Of a stretch of DNA of 64,000 nt, positions 35,519 through 44,438 are shown piece after piece; positions within the stretch are counted from its first letter, which is position 1; the number at the start of each line of letters is the position of its first letter. Position numbers and translations under genes: made by a program. Source of the stretch: Sulfitobacter sp. THAF37 (GTDB lineage Bacteria > Pseudomonadota > Alphaproteobacteria > Rhodobacterales > Rhodobacteraceae); assembly GCF_009363555.1 (NCBI RefSeq), contig NZ_CP045372.1, forward strand, positions 2,119,501-2,183,500. The letters are read 5' to 3'. Below the pieces are notes generated by a model. That model saw only the letters and a list, made by a program, of their open reading frames with translations, ran no database searches and was not told the origin of the DNA.

Positions 35519-36694
35519 TCACTTCAGGCGGGCGCGCAACACGCGGACCATGTTTTCGCCCATGACCTTGGCAATCTGATCTTCGCTCAGCCCTTCGTCC
35601 AGAAGCGCCTGCGTCAGCGCCGCCAGTTCTGACGTGTCGAAAGCGGTCGTGACCGAGCCGTCAAAGTCCGACCCCAGCGCCACGTGGTCCGCGCCCAGCA
35701 GGTCGACGGCGGTTCGCGTCATCTTGGCAACCCCGGCGGGGGTGAAGTCGCCGCAAGTGACCTCATCCCAATAGCCCATGCCGATGACACCGCCGGTGGC
35801 GGCAATCTGGCGCATCACATCGTCCGGCAGATTGCGCGGCGTTTCGCAGTGGGCGGTGACGCCGCTGTGGCTGACGATCAGCGGAATATCAGTGATTTCA
35901 ATTACTTCCAGGGCAACCGCCGGGCTGGAATGGGCAAGGTCCAGGACAAGCCCGCGCTGCGCCACCTCGCGCACCACCGCGCGGCCAAAGTCTGTGAGCC
36001 CCTGTTTGTCCTTGCCGTGCAGCGACCCGCCCAGGGCGTTGTCAAAGAAATGGTGCAGGCCGATGACCCGGTGGCCTGCCGCTTCGATCCTGTCGAGGTT
36101 CGCGATGTCACCCTCCAGCGCATGCGCCCCTTCGATTCCCAGAATGCCGCCAACAACCTGTTGACCTGCCGCACGGTCGGCCAGCAGGCTGTCCAGGTCG
36201 GCGCGCGTGCGGATGATGCGGAACTGGTCGGGCAGGGCGGCCTCGACGGCTTCCAGTTTCTCGGCCTGATAGATCGCGCGTTGCAGCAGGCTGGTCCAGG
36301 TGCGCGGCGGCCAAAGCTGGCCGATGGCCAGCGAGGTGACGTTGTCGAAAGCTTCGGCCGAATTTTCCTCGTAGTTCTGACCGGCGGGCGATTTGGTCAC
36401 GGCGGTAAAGACCTGCACAGCCACATTGCCCTCCAGCAGGCGGGGGATGTCGACCTGTCCGTAGTCGCCGCGCCGGGACAGGTCGCGGTTCCACAGCAGG
36501 GGGTCGGCATGCAGGTCGCCGATGATCAGCCGGTCGTGCAACTGCTGTGCCGCTTCGGACACCGGGTAGGGATCATGCGGCAGCACGGCGTTCCGCGCCT
36601 TTTCCACGAATCCCGGGGCGAAGGCGAAAAATGCGACCAGCGCGATCACGACCAGTACAATGAGGGCTGCAAGAAGTCGCTTGATGATACGCAT
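35519..36694 (-). CDS. Membrane-anchored dipeptidase, peptidase family M19
   Basis: 391 residues. Signal anchor at residues about 7-28 (LLAALIVLVVIALVAFFAFAP). Zinc-site motifs of renal-dipeptidase-type enzymes: DLHADPLLW (His-x-Asp), GIEGAHALEGD (Glu), GLHHFFDNALGGS, LDLAHSSPAVALEV and IPLIVSHSGVTAH, ending with LGSDFDGSV. A metal-dependent dipeptidase facing the periplasm, possibly acting on D-amino-acid-containing or peptidoglycan-derived dipeptides. Confidence 0.93.
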   Translation of the reverse strand: MRIIKRLLAALIVLVVIALVAFFAFAPGFVEKARNAVLPHDPYPVSEAAQQLHDRLIIGDLHADPLLWNRDLSRRGDYGQVDIPRLLEGNVAVQVFTAVTKSPAGQNYEENSAEAFDNVTSLAIGQLWPPRTWTSLLQRAIYQAEKLEAVEAALPDQFRIIRTRADLDSLLADRAAGQQVVGGILGIEGAHALEGDIANLDRIEAAGHRVIGLHHFFDNALGGSLHGKDKQGLTDFGRAVVREVAQRGLVLDLAHSSPAVALEVIEITDIPLIVSHSGVTAHCETPRNLPDDVMRQIAATGGVIGMGYWDEVTCGDFTPAGVAKMTRTAVDLLGADHVALGSDFDGSVTTAFDTSELAALTQALLDEGLSEDQIAKVMGENMVRVLRARLK

Positions 36695-36804
36695 GGTGTC
36701 TCCTTCGGCAAATATCAGGCGCAGTCTAACAGCACTTTGTGACAGTCAAAGGGTGACGTGGCGCCCTGCCGTGCTATCCTTGCCGCGAGAGCGGAGGAAC
36801 GAAC

Positions 36805-37074
36805 ATGGCCGGAGGATGGGCGCGCGACGGCGCTGTATCGGAACAGATCGAAGCCTCGATCAGCGACGAGCTGGCGCGGCTCAGGGCGCGCAGGCAACCG
36901 ACGGGCGAAAGCCTGACCCACTGCGCGGAATGCGAAGAGGAAATACCCCAACGCCGACGAGAGGCGCTGCCGGGGGTCAAACTTTGTGTGGATTGTGCCC
37001 AGGAGCGGGCGTCAAAGGCTCAGACGCGGGGTGGGATAAATCGGCGTGGATCGAAGGATTCGCAACTGAAGTGA
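36805..37074 (+). CDS. DksA/TraR family C4 zinc finger protein
   Basis: 89 residues after GGAGGAA. Helical N terminus (QIEASISDELARLRAR) and a C4 zinc finger: two cysteines in HCAECEEEIP and two in LCVDCAQ. The tail NRRGSKDSQLK is typical of short TraR/YbiI-like proteins. It lacks the long coiled-coil of true DksA, so probable roles are binding at the RNA polymerase secondary channel or none known. Its last 98 bases overlap the convergent membrane protein gene. Confidence 0.9.
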   Translation: MAGGWARDGAVSEQIEASISDELARLRARRQPTGESLTHCAECEEEIPQRRREALPGVKLCVDCAQERASKAQTRGGINRRGSKDSQLK

Positions 37075-37318
37075 CCGGCCGCCGCCGTCCACGCATCCAG
37101 CGCCACAGGGGCAGAATGTCCAGCGCCGCAACATAGAACCCTGCGGGCAGCATCCACAGACCCAGAAAAGGCAGGATGCTGAAGACGCCGCCGATCATCA
37201 GCAGGACGCCCAGGATCAGCCGCAGACCCGGCGGAATATGCAGCCGCACCCAGATCAGCACGCGCAGCAGGCGTTTCCTGAAATGGGTTCTGTATAGGTT
37301 CCTGATCATCAGGTTCAT
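36977..37318 (-). CDS. Small membrane protein overlapping the TraR-like gene
   Basis: 113 residues from an ATG at 37318. A basic N terminus (RNLYRTHFRKRLLRVLIWVR) precedes two hydrophobic helices (LRLILGVLLMIGGVFSILPF and LGLWMLPAGFYVAALDILPL), a pattern seen in small transmembrane proteins of this lineage. The hydrophobic segment is unlikely by chance. The last 33 residues lie antisense to the end of the TraR-like gene and look unstructured, suggesting the frame lost an earlier stop or that the tail is tolerated. Confidence 0.6.
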   Translation of the reverse strand: MNLMIRNLYRTHFRKRLLRVLIWVRLHIPPGLRLILGVLLMIGGVFSILPFLGLWMLPAGFYVAALDILPLWRWMRGRRRPVTSVANPSIHADLSHPASEPLTPAPGHNPHKV

Positions 37319-37479
37319 TTTTCCTGCGCCTTCGCCACTGCACATCTCAACCCGGCAGGGCGGTCGGCGGTTCAGCACCAATTTCTCTGCAGGCGGCCTT
37401 TGGCCGACCGGCCCGGATGCCGGTTGTTGCCTGCGTCGCGCCGCGCCACCTCGCGGCGGCGCGGCGGCGCGGCGGTTTT

Positions 37480-39300
37480 TCAGTCTTCCATGGCCTCAAG
37501 TTCGTCGATCAAGCCCGAGATCATGCTCAAACCCTTGTCCCAGAACGCGGGGTCGGTGGCGTCGAGACCGAAAGGGGCAAGAAGCTCCTTGTGGTGCTTG
37601 GACCCGCCCGCCTTGAGCATGTCGAAATATTTCTCCTGAAAGCCCGGCTCACCCTCGGCATAGACGGCATAGAGCGCGTTCACCAGACCGTCGCCAAAGG
37701 CGTAGGCATAGACGTAGAAGGGCGAATGCACGAAATGCGGGATATAGGCCCAGAATGTTTCGTACCCGTCCATGAATTCAAAGGCGGGCCCAAGGCTTTC
37801 CGCCTGCACGGACATCCACAGCGCATTGATGTCGTCGGGTGTCAATTCGCCCCCGCGCCGCGCCGCGTGCAGCTTGCATTCGAAATCGTAGAAGGCGATC
37901 TGGCGCACGACCGTGTTGATCATGTCCTCGACCTTGCCGGCCAGCAGGACCTTGCGCTCCGCGGTCGACTTTGCCCCGTCCAGCATCTTGCGGAAGGTCA
38001 GCATCTCGCCAAAGACGCTTGCGGTTTCCGCCAGGGTCAGCGGGGTCGATGACAGCATTTCGCCCTGACCCGCCGCCAGTACCTGATGCACCCCATGGCC
38101 CAGTTCGTGCGCCAGCGTCATCACGTCGCGCGGTTTGCCAAGGTAGTTGAGCATCACATAGGGGTGCACGTCGGTGACGGTGGGATGGGCAAAGGCCCCC
38201 GGCGCCTTGCCCGGTTTCACCGCCGCGTCGATCCAGCCCTTGCGGAAGAACGGTTCCGCCAGTTCGCCCATGCGGGGATCAAAGGCGGTATAGGCCTCCA
38301 TCACGGTCTTTTCGGCCTGCGCCCAGTCCACGATACGGGGGTCTTCCATCGGCAGGGGCGCGTTGCGGTCCCAGACCTGCATCTTGTCCAGACCCAGCCA
38401 TTTGCGTTTCAGCTCATAATACCGGTGGCTGAGGCGCGGATAGGCGTCCACAACCGCATTGCGCAGCGCCTCGACGACCTCGGGTTCGACGTGGTTGGCC
38501 AGGTGCCGGGAGGTCTGGGCCGTCTCCATCCCGCGCCAGCGGTCGATGACTTCCTTTTCCTTGGCCTGGGTGTTGTGCACACGGGCAAAGGTCCTGATCC
38601 GGTCGCTGAACACCTCTGCCAGCGCGCGGGCCGCGGCCTCGCGGGTGTCGCGGTCGGGGTCGGTCAGCAGGTTCAGCGTGCCCTCGATACCCAGAACCTC
38701 GCCCATCACCTCGAATTCCAGCCCCGCGATGGTCTCGTCAAAGATCCGCTCCCAGGCGTCGCCGACCACGCCGAGGTCGTGCAGAAAACGCTCCAGCTCG
38801 TCCGACAGCTGATAGGGTTTCATCGCGCGGATGCGGTCGAACACCGGCTTGTAGCGCGCCAGATCGGCGTTCTGGTTCAGCAGCTTGTCCAGGTGATCGT
38901 CGGGCAGCTTGTTCAGTTCCAGCGTGAAGAACACAAGCGGCGTGGTGAAATTGGTGATCTTTTCCTGCAGGTCGGACATGAATTTGGCCCGGCCCGCGTC
39001 GGTGGTCAGCTGATAGTAGCGCAGCCCGGCAAAGGACATGATCCGCCCGGCGATCTGGTTGATCTTCTCATTGCGCAGCACGCAGTCCAGCAGACCGGCG
39101 GCGTCGAGTTCGGCAAGCTTGCCCTCGTAATCGGCGGCAAAGCTCGCGCAGGCTTCCTCCAGCCAGTCGAGGTCGCGTTTCAGCTCCGGCGCATCTTCAC
39201 CGGTGTAGAGATCGCTCAGGTCCCATTCCGGCAGGTCGCCCAGGTTCTTGTCGCCTCCGGCGGCGTTGGCATCATGGACGGGATAGGGAAGCTGGAACAT
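37480..39300 (-). CDS. pepF: Oligoendopeptidase F (peptidase family M3)
   Basis: 606 residues; start at 39300 with AAAGG upstream. The zinc site HELGHGVHQ lies in LAHELGHGVHQ, with the third ligand Glu in AETASVFGEML downstream. PepF/M3 N-terminal helical domain and C-terminal SPFYVYAYAFGDGLVNALY are typical. A cytosolic metalloendopeptidase that trims short peptides. Monocistronic. Confidence 0.96.
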   Translation of the reverse strand: MFQLPYPVHDANAAGGDKNLGDLPEWDLSDLYTGEDAPELKRDLDWLEEACASFAADYEGKLAELDAAGLLDCVLRNEKINQIAGRIMSFAGLRYYQLTTDAGRAKFMSDLQEKITNFTTPLVFFTLELNKLPDDHLDKLLNQNADLARYKPVFDRIRAMKPYQLSDELERFLHDLGVVGDAWERIFDETIAGLEFEVMGEVLGIEGTLNLLTDPDRDTREAAARALAEVFSDRIRTFARVHNTQAKEKEVIDRWRGMETAQTSRHLANHVEPEVVEALRNAVVDAYPRLSHRYYELKRKWLGLDKMQVWDRNAPLPMEDPRIVDWAQAEKTVMEAYTAFDPRMGELAEPFFRKGWIDAAVKPGKAPGAFAHPTVTDVHPYVMLNYLGKPRDVMTLAHELGHGVHQVLAAGQGEMLSSTPLTLAETASVFGEMLTFRKMLDGAKSTAERKVLLAGKVEDMINTVVRQIAFYDFECKLHAARRGGELTPDDINALWMSVQAESLGPAFEFMDGYETFWAYIPHFVHSPFYVYAYAFGDGLVNALYAVYAEGEPGFQEKYFDMLKAGGSKHHKELLAPFGLDATDPAFWDKGLSMISGLIDELEAMED

Positions 39301-39375
39301 GTCGGACCTTTCTTGTGTGCTGTCGCACATCTAGGTCCGGGCGGGCTGTGGCGCAAGGTGCAGCGGGCTGCGGGG

Positions 39376-39730
39376 CTAGGCTCTGGACTCATTAGTTCCA
39401 TACGCTCAGTTTGACAGATTTTTTCGAAGACAAGAAGCACCTGCGCAGGAATAGTGGTTCTATTTCAAGCAGATCTGACGCAGGCTGCGGGAAAATCCGT
39501 CAAACCCGTCACGCCGAAGGCGTGCCAGCATGACACGGCGCTCCTTCGGAGCGACGGGCGGCGATTTCACTTCATTTCAACGGCTTGGGTCGCTTGCGAA
39601 TAGAACCTACCGCTGCCCGGCAGGGCATTGCGCAGCAATGTCCCGAGAGGGGATTGGCTGCACGCCCCAAACCATTGAAATCCCGTGAAATCGCCGCTGA
39701 GCATATAGAATTAATGGGTCCAGAGCCTAG
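39376..39730. mobile_element. MITE-like element, 355 bp, with 34-bp inverted ends
   Basis: The ends 39376-39409 and 39697-39730 are inverted repeats matching at 30 of 34 positions (CTAGGCTCTGGAC... outward). The outermost CTAG on both sides fits a 4-bp YTAR target as used by IS5-family elements. Inside are a 16-bp inverted repeat (39410-39425 with 39489-39504), perfect hairpins at 39510-39524 and 39539-39553, a 30-bp inverted repeat (39560-39589 with 39666-39695) and a hairpin at 39623-39644. No transposase frame. A nonautonomous element, likely mobilised in trans. Confidence 0.8.
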
Positions 39731-40497
39731 TCCTGTGCCAGCGGCGGGGCCATATGGCCCCTGCGGCCCAGGCCCCGCGCGACCAGCAGGCAGACGATGG
39801 CCCAGGCCGCGCCGACCAGCCAGCCCGCCAGCACATCCGTCGGCCAGTGCACCCCCAGGTAGACGCGGCTGACCCCCACCAGGATTGTTACCAGCATGGC
39901 CACGCTCAGCACGTAGGATTTCAGCCGCCGCTGCGGCAGCACCCGCGCGATCAGCGCCCCCAGGGTCAGGTAGACGACCGCCGCCATCATCGAATGCCCG
40001 GAGGGAAAGCTGGCGGTATAGACCATGGACCCATGCGGGACGAGATCGGGCCGCGCACGGTCGAACAGCTGTTTGAACACGGTTGAAAAGGCGATGCCGC
40101 CCCCCGTTGCCACCAGCACGTAAAGCATGGTGCCATAGCTCTTGCGGATGGCGAAGAACCCCGCGGCCACGCAGGTCGCAAGGCTCAGCACCACGACGCC
40201 GCCAAGCGCGGTCAGATCACGGCCCATTTCCTCCAGGTAGGGCGGGCCGATCGGGTCGGACAGATCGCCCGGCGTCCGCAGAAGAAGCAGAAGGGTCCGG
40301 TCGACCCCTTGCGTGCCGCCCTCGATCACCTCGTCGGCCAGTTCGGCGAAGGCCCAGACCGCGACGATTCCGGCGGCAATGACCAGAAGGGTGCTGATCT
40401 CGGCGTTCCGCCGGACCCATTTTGCGAGGGCGATCAGCCTGTGCCGATAAGTTTGTGCGCCGTTGGCGGTCGCGGGTGTCTTGGGGGTCTCATCCAT
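39727..40497 (-). CDS. PAP2 family phosphatase, membrane bound
   Basis: 256 residues, about five to six membrane helices. Acid-phosphatase motifs: KQLFDRARPDL (Lys-x6-Arg-Pro), the PSGH motif (SFPSGHSM) and SRVYLGVHWPTD (Ser-Arg-x5-His-x3-Asp). Probable lipid phosphate phosphatase such as undecaprenyl- or phosphatidylglycerol-phosphate phosphatase. Its start overlaps the ligase stop by eight bases. Its stop codon TAG is part of the CTAG at the MITE edge, so the natural C terminus may have been altered. Confidence 0.92.
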   Translation of the reverse strand: MDETPKTPATANGAQTYRHRLIALAKWVRRNAEISTLLVIAAGIVAVWAFAELADEVIEGGTQGVDRTLLLLLRTPGDLSDPIGPPYLEEMGRDLTALGGVVVLSLATCVAAGFFAIRKSYGTMLYVLVATGGGIAFSTVFKQLFDRARPDLVPHGSMVYTASFPSGHSMMAAVVYLTLGALIARVLPQRRLKSYVLSVAMLVTILVGVSRVYLGVHWPTDVLAGWLVGAAWAIVCLLVARGLGRRGHMAPPLAQD

Positions 40498-42088
40498 ATT
40501 GGCGCAGCATGTCGTTCAGGTCGTCCAAGGTGTTTGCCTCCTGCAGGGGTTTGTCCTTGCGCCAGCGTTTCATGCGCGGAAAGCGCAGGGCAACGCCGGA
40601 TTTGTGGCGCGGGCTGGGCTGGATGCCCTCAAATGCGATCTCGAAAACATGGTGCGGTGTCACTCGCCGCACCGGGCCGAAGCGTTCCAGCGTGTTCTTG
40701 CGCACCCAGGCCGTGATCTGGCGAAACTCGGCGTCCGTCAGGCCCGAATAGGCCTTGGTAAAGGGCACAAGGTCGTTGCCGTTCCAGACGGCAAAGGTGA
40801 AATCGGTGAACAGGTTCGCGCGACGGCCCGATCCCGATTGCGCATAGATCATCACCGCGTCGATGGTCAGCGGGTCGAGCTTCCATTTCCACCAATCGCC
40901 CTTCTTGCGCCCGGCAAGGTAGGGGCTGCAGGCCCGTTTCAGCATCAGCCCCTCCGCCTGGGCGTCCCGCGCGGCGGCGCGGCGCTGTGCCAGGTCTTCC
41001 CAGCTGTCGAACGCGATCTGCGGCGAAAGCCGCACGGGCGCGTCCGGCGGCAGGTCGGCGCAGGCCGTCTCAAGCAGCTGGCGGCGCTCGGCAAAGGGGC
41101 GGTGGCGGATGTCTGTGCCCTGCCACTCCAGCATATCGTAGGCGTGAATGACGACGGGCGCCTCGCGCAACAACTTCTTGGGCACCGTCTTGCGCCCGAT
41201 CCTGGCCTGCAGCGCATTGAAGGACGACGGCGCCTCGGCACCGGGCAGCCAGACCAGCAACTCGCCGTCCAATACTGTGCCGGTAGGCAAATGGTCGATG
41301 GCGCGGGCAAGCTCGGGGAAGCGGTCGGTCATCAGTTCCTCGCCGCGCGACCAGATGTAGTAGTTGCCGTCGCGCAGGATCAGCTGGCCGCGGATACCGT
41401 CCCATTTCCATTCCGCGCGCCAGGGTTCGGGGTCGCCCAGGCTTTCGGGTCCGTCCTCCAGCGCGTAGGCAAGGTAGAACGGGTAGGGCCGCGATGCATC
41501 GGCGGAGGCGTCCGCCGCCTCGATCAGCGCGTGCCAGGTGGTATCGTCCGGGTGCCAATTGCCCATGAGCCGGTGCGCCAGCTCGGTCTCGGGCTTGCCT
41601 GTGGCCTGGGCCAGCGCGCGGGTCATCAGCTTCTGGCTGACGCCGACACGAAAGCCGCCTGTGATCAGCTTGTTGAAGAGGAACCGTTCCGTGCCGCCCA
41701 GGCTCTGCCAGGCGGACAGGACAAAGGCCTTGCGCGCCGGTTCTTCCATCTGGGCCAGACCGCGCAGTTCGGTGATCCAATGGGTCAACGGGCGGTCCTC
41801 GGTCGAGGGGTTCGGCGGCAGGACCAGCGCAATGGTCTCTGCCAGATCGCCGACGATGGCATAGCTGTCCTCGAACAGCCACAGCGGTATGTCCGCGACT
41901 TCGGCCGCCCATTCCCGCAGCCGGGTCGTCGTGACCGCACGTTTGGGCCTGCGGCCGGAAAACAGCGCGACGGTCCACAACCGGTCCTCGTCCGCCGCAT
42001 CGCTGAAATAGTCAGCCAGCGCGGTAACTTTTACCGTCGTCTTGGTACTTTGGTCGATGGTGTTGAACAGCGCGGCAAACCGTTTCAT
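40490..42088 (-). CDS. ATP-dependent DNA ligase
   Basis: 532 residues; start at 42088 overlapping the exonuclease stop (ATGA). Nucleotidyltransferase core with catalytic Lys228 in EWKWDGIRG, followed by WSRGEELMTDRFPEL, LDGELLVW and GLMLKRACSPY, then an OB domain (KGDWWKWKLDPLTID). An N-terminal DNA-binding domain precedes the core. This is the bacterial Lig type that pairs with a metallo-beta-lactamase exonuclease in a predicted DNA-damage module. The usual partner helicase is not adjacent. Confidence 0.95.
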   Translation of the reverse strand: MKRFAALFNTIDQSTKTTVKVTALADYFSDAADEDRLWTVALFSGRRPKRAVTTTRLREWAAEVADIPLWLFEDSYAIVGDLAETIALVLPPNPSTEDRPLTHWITELRGLAQMEEPARKAFVLSAWQSLGGTERFLFNKLITGGFRVGVSQKLMTRALAQATGKPETELAHRLMGNWHPDDTTWHALIEAADASADASRPYPFYLAYALEDGPESLGDPEPWRAEWKWDGIRGQLILRDGNYYIWSRGEELMTDRFPELARAIDHLPTGTVLDGELLVWLPGAEAPSSFNALQARIGRKTVPKKLLREAPVVIHAYDMLEWQGTDIRHRPFAERRQLLETACADLPPDAPVRLSPQIAFDSWEDLAQRRAAARDAQAEGLMLKRACSPYLAGRKKGDWWKWKLDPLTIDAVMIYAQSGSGRRANLFTDFTFAVWNGNDLVPFTKAYSGLTDAEFRQITAWVRKNTLERFGPVRRVTPHHVFEIAFEGIQPSPRHKSGVALRFPRMKRWRKDKPLQEANTLDDLNDMLRQYG

Positions 42089-43098
42089 TCCGCCGCTCCC
42101 GTGTCCAGGTTCTCGCCCTCGAACTCCGTGGGGACGACCTGCGCCCGCCAGCCGTTTTCGTTCAAGTATCGCGTGAAGATATCCGTATAACCATGCGTTA
42201 CATATATATTTTCTGCGCCAGTTTGCGTGATGGCCGACAGCAGGCCCTGCCAGTCGGCATGATCCGATATCACGAACCCCCGATCCCCGGCGCGGCGCCG
42301 CCGCACGCCACGCAGCGCCATCCAGCCGGAGGCAAAGGCGCTTTCCTGCGGGCCGAACCGGCGCGCCCATTTGCTGCCCAGGGCAGAGGGCGGCGCCACG
42401 ACCATCGCGCCGGGATGCGCCTTGGGGTCAACCTCCGCCGTGGCATGGATCGTCGGGGGCAGTGTCAGCCCCTGGTCGCGCAGCACCGCGTTGGTGGCCT
42501 CGATCGCGCCGTGGGTCAGGATCGGCCCGATCCCGGTGTCCAGCATCGACAGCAGGCGCTGAGCCTTCCCAAGGGAATAGGCCCCCAGGAACGCGGTCTT
42601 GCCCGCCGCCGCGCAGGCTGCCCACCATCCGTTGATCTCTGCCGCGACATCCTCTTGCGGGGTCCAGCGGAACACCGGCAGGCCGAATGTGCTCTCGGTG
42701 ATGAAGTGATGACATCTGACCGGGGCGAAAGGTTCGGAAAATCCGTCGTCGATCACCTTGTAGTCGCCCGAAACGACCCAGACTTCGCCGCCCACGGCAA
42801 CCCTGATCTGGGCGGAGCCGGGCACATGCCCGGCCGGATGAAAGGATACCTCGGCATCCCCGATCCTGCGCAGCTCTTCATAGGCGATACCGTCGGCAGA
42901 GATATCCCCCAGCCGGTGGCGCATGACCGGCAGGGCGGCGTGGGTGGCAAGGTAATGGCCCATACCGCCGCGCGCGTGATCGGCGTGGCCATGGGTGATC
43001 AACGCCCGGTCAACCGGCCGCCAGGGGTCGATGAAAAAGTCGCCAGCAGGGCAGTAGATGCCCTTTTCGGTAAAGGTGAGGACCGGTGCGCGTGTCAT
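42085..43098 (-). CDS. Ligase-associated DNA damage response exonuclease
   Basis: 337 residues. Metallo-beta-lactamase/beta-CASP fold: HGHADHARGG (His-x-His-x-Asp-His), FHPAGHVPGSAQI, and VVSGDYK, plus FLGAYSLGKAQR and FVISDHADWQGL in the beta-CASP part. Related to Snm1/Pso2-like nucleases. Coupled to the ligase by an ATGA overlap, so both act in the same repair step. Confidence 0.93.
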   Translation of the reverse strand: MTRAPVLTFTEKGIYCPAGDFFIDPWRPVDRALITHGHADHARGGMGHYLATHAALPVMRHRLGDISADGIAYEELRRIGDAEVSFHPAGHVPGSAQIRVAVGGEVWVVSGDYKVIDDGFSEPFAPVRCHHFITESTFGLPVFRWTPQEDVAAEINGWWAACAAAGKTAFLGAYSLGKAQRLLSMLDTGIGPILTHGAIEATNAVLRDQGLTLPPTIHATAEVDPKAHPGAMVVAPPSALGSKWARRFGPQESAFASGWMALRGVRRRRAGDRGFVISDHADWQGLLSAITQTGAENIYVTHGYTDIFTRYLNENGWRAQVVPTEFEGENLDTGAAE

Positions 43099-43126
43099 GA
43101 CCGCCTATGTAGGCGGGCGGCATCGC

Positions 43127-44074
43127 TTAGCGAGTCACCGTGCCCAGAAACAGCTTTTCCAAGCCGTCCATGATCGCGTTGCGCTGGTCTTCGTTGCCCA
43201 TCAGCACCTCGTGTTCGCCGCCTTCGACGATTTCCAGCCGCCCGCCCTTCCAGTTCTCCATTCGGGCGTGGACATGGGCGGTGTTGACGATTCTTTCGTT
43301 GCTGCCCAGCCACGTCACCGCGGGCAGGCTGGGGGCGGCGCGGCCAGCAAGGTGCATGGTCTCGGCCAGCGCCTCGCGCAGCCAGATGTAGCTGGGTCCG
43401 CCCAGCGACAGTTCGGGGTGCGCGCGCAGTTGGTCGCGCATCATGTCGTACATCTGCTGGTCGGTGGTCAGCATGTTGTCCTCGAAAGGGGCCGACAGCA
43501 CGTAGGGCTCGCGCACCGTTCCGGGCGGCAGGTCCAGCCCCCGGCCCAGGCGTGGCATGTTCCGGGCGAGAAGCCCGGCCAGAAAGCGCAGCTGCGGCTT
43601 GATGTAGATGCCCCACATCGGTCCGGTAAAGGCCGCCGCCTGAACGCCCAGCCCCTCCATCACCGCGCGCAGCCCGATACAGCCGCCCATCGAATGCGCC
43701 AGCAGGAAATAGGGCCGGGGCAGGCCAAGCTCCCGCGCGGCCCGCATCATGGCCGAGACGTCTTTCTGGTAGTCCTGGAAGACATCCACATGGCCCAGAA
43801 GCGGGTCCTGCGCCAGCCTGTCGGCCAGCCCCTGGCCGCGCCAGTCAATCGCCATGGTGGCAAGGCCGCGCGCCGCCAGTTCGCTGGCGGTCACGCCGTA
43901 TTTCTCGATGTATTCGGTACGCCCCGGAAACAGCAGTACTGTTCCTTTTGCGTGGGCCAATGGCCATGACCCGACCCTGATCCGCTTGTCATCGGAAGTC
44001 ATCGCCCAATGGGCCTGACCGCTGTCAGGCCCCGGCATCACATCCGTGAAGAGGGGGGCGGGCTCCAGCTGCAT
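43127..44074 (-). CDS. Alpha/beta hydrolase (lysophospholipase-like)
   Basis: 315 residues. Nucleophile elbow AHSMGG (Ser), oxyanion region LFPGRTEYIEKYG, DWRGQGLADR and a C-terminal His in EGGEHEVLMG. Similar to PldB/monoacylglycerol-lipase-type hydrolases. The TGATG overlap with the upstream SCP2 gene suggests lipid-related work, but the substrate is not shown. Confidence 0.9.
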   Translation of the reverse strand: MQLEPAPLFTDVMPGPDSGQAHWAMTSDDKRIRVGSWPLAHAKGTVLLFPGRTEYIEKYGVTASELAARGLATMAIDWRGQGLADRLAQDPLLGHVDVFQDYQKDVSAMMRAARELGLPRPYFLLAHSMGGCIGLRAVMEGLGVQAAAFTGPMWGIYIKPQLRFLAGLLARNMPRLGRGLDLPPGTVREPYVLSAPFEDNMLTTDQQMYDMMRDQLRAHPELSLGGPSYIWLREALAETMHLAGRAAPSLPAVTWLGSNERIVNTAHVHARMENWKGGRLEIVEGGEHEVLMGNEDQRNAIMDGLEKLFLGTVTR

Positions 44075-44364
44075 CAGGCCAGGACGGACGCCAGCTTCAT
44101 TGCCATGCCCATGTCGCCGTCCACGCCCAGCTTGCCGGACATGAAGGCCGCGGTGGGGTTCGTGTCGCCGTCGAGAATCGACTGGAACGTGTCGGCGTCG
44201 GCGCTCAGCGTCACGTCGGCGGGTTCGTCGCCCGCGCGCGCGCCGCTGCTGTCCATCATGATCGCGCCTTCGTTCTTAATGTCGAACTTCGCGGTGCCGT
44301 CGAAATCCGCGGTCGAGAGTTTTTCGTTCAGGATGACAACGGCTTGGTTCACAATATCGCTCAT
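44074..44364 (-). CDS. SCP2 sterol-binding domain protein
   Basis: 96 residues; start at 44364 after AAGGG. Single SCP2 domain: helical start (SDIVNQAVVILNEKL), FDGTAKFDIKNEGAIMMD, DVTLSADADTFQSILDGD and SGKLGVDGDMGMAMKL. Binds lipids or acyl-CoA. Cotranscribed with the hydrolase. Confidence 0.93.
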   Translation of the reverse strand: MSDIVNQAVVILNEKLSTADFDGTAKFDIKNEGAIMMDSSGARAGDEPADVTLSADADTFQSILDGDTNPTAAFMSGKLGVDGDMGMAMKLASVLA

Positions 44365-44438
44365 TTCGGGCCCTTTTTGGCAAATCGGCTCCGTCACGTC
44401 TGGAATTGCGGCGGCAGCCTGTTACATTCACCTTTGTT

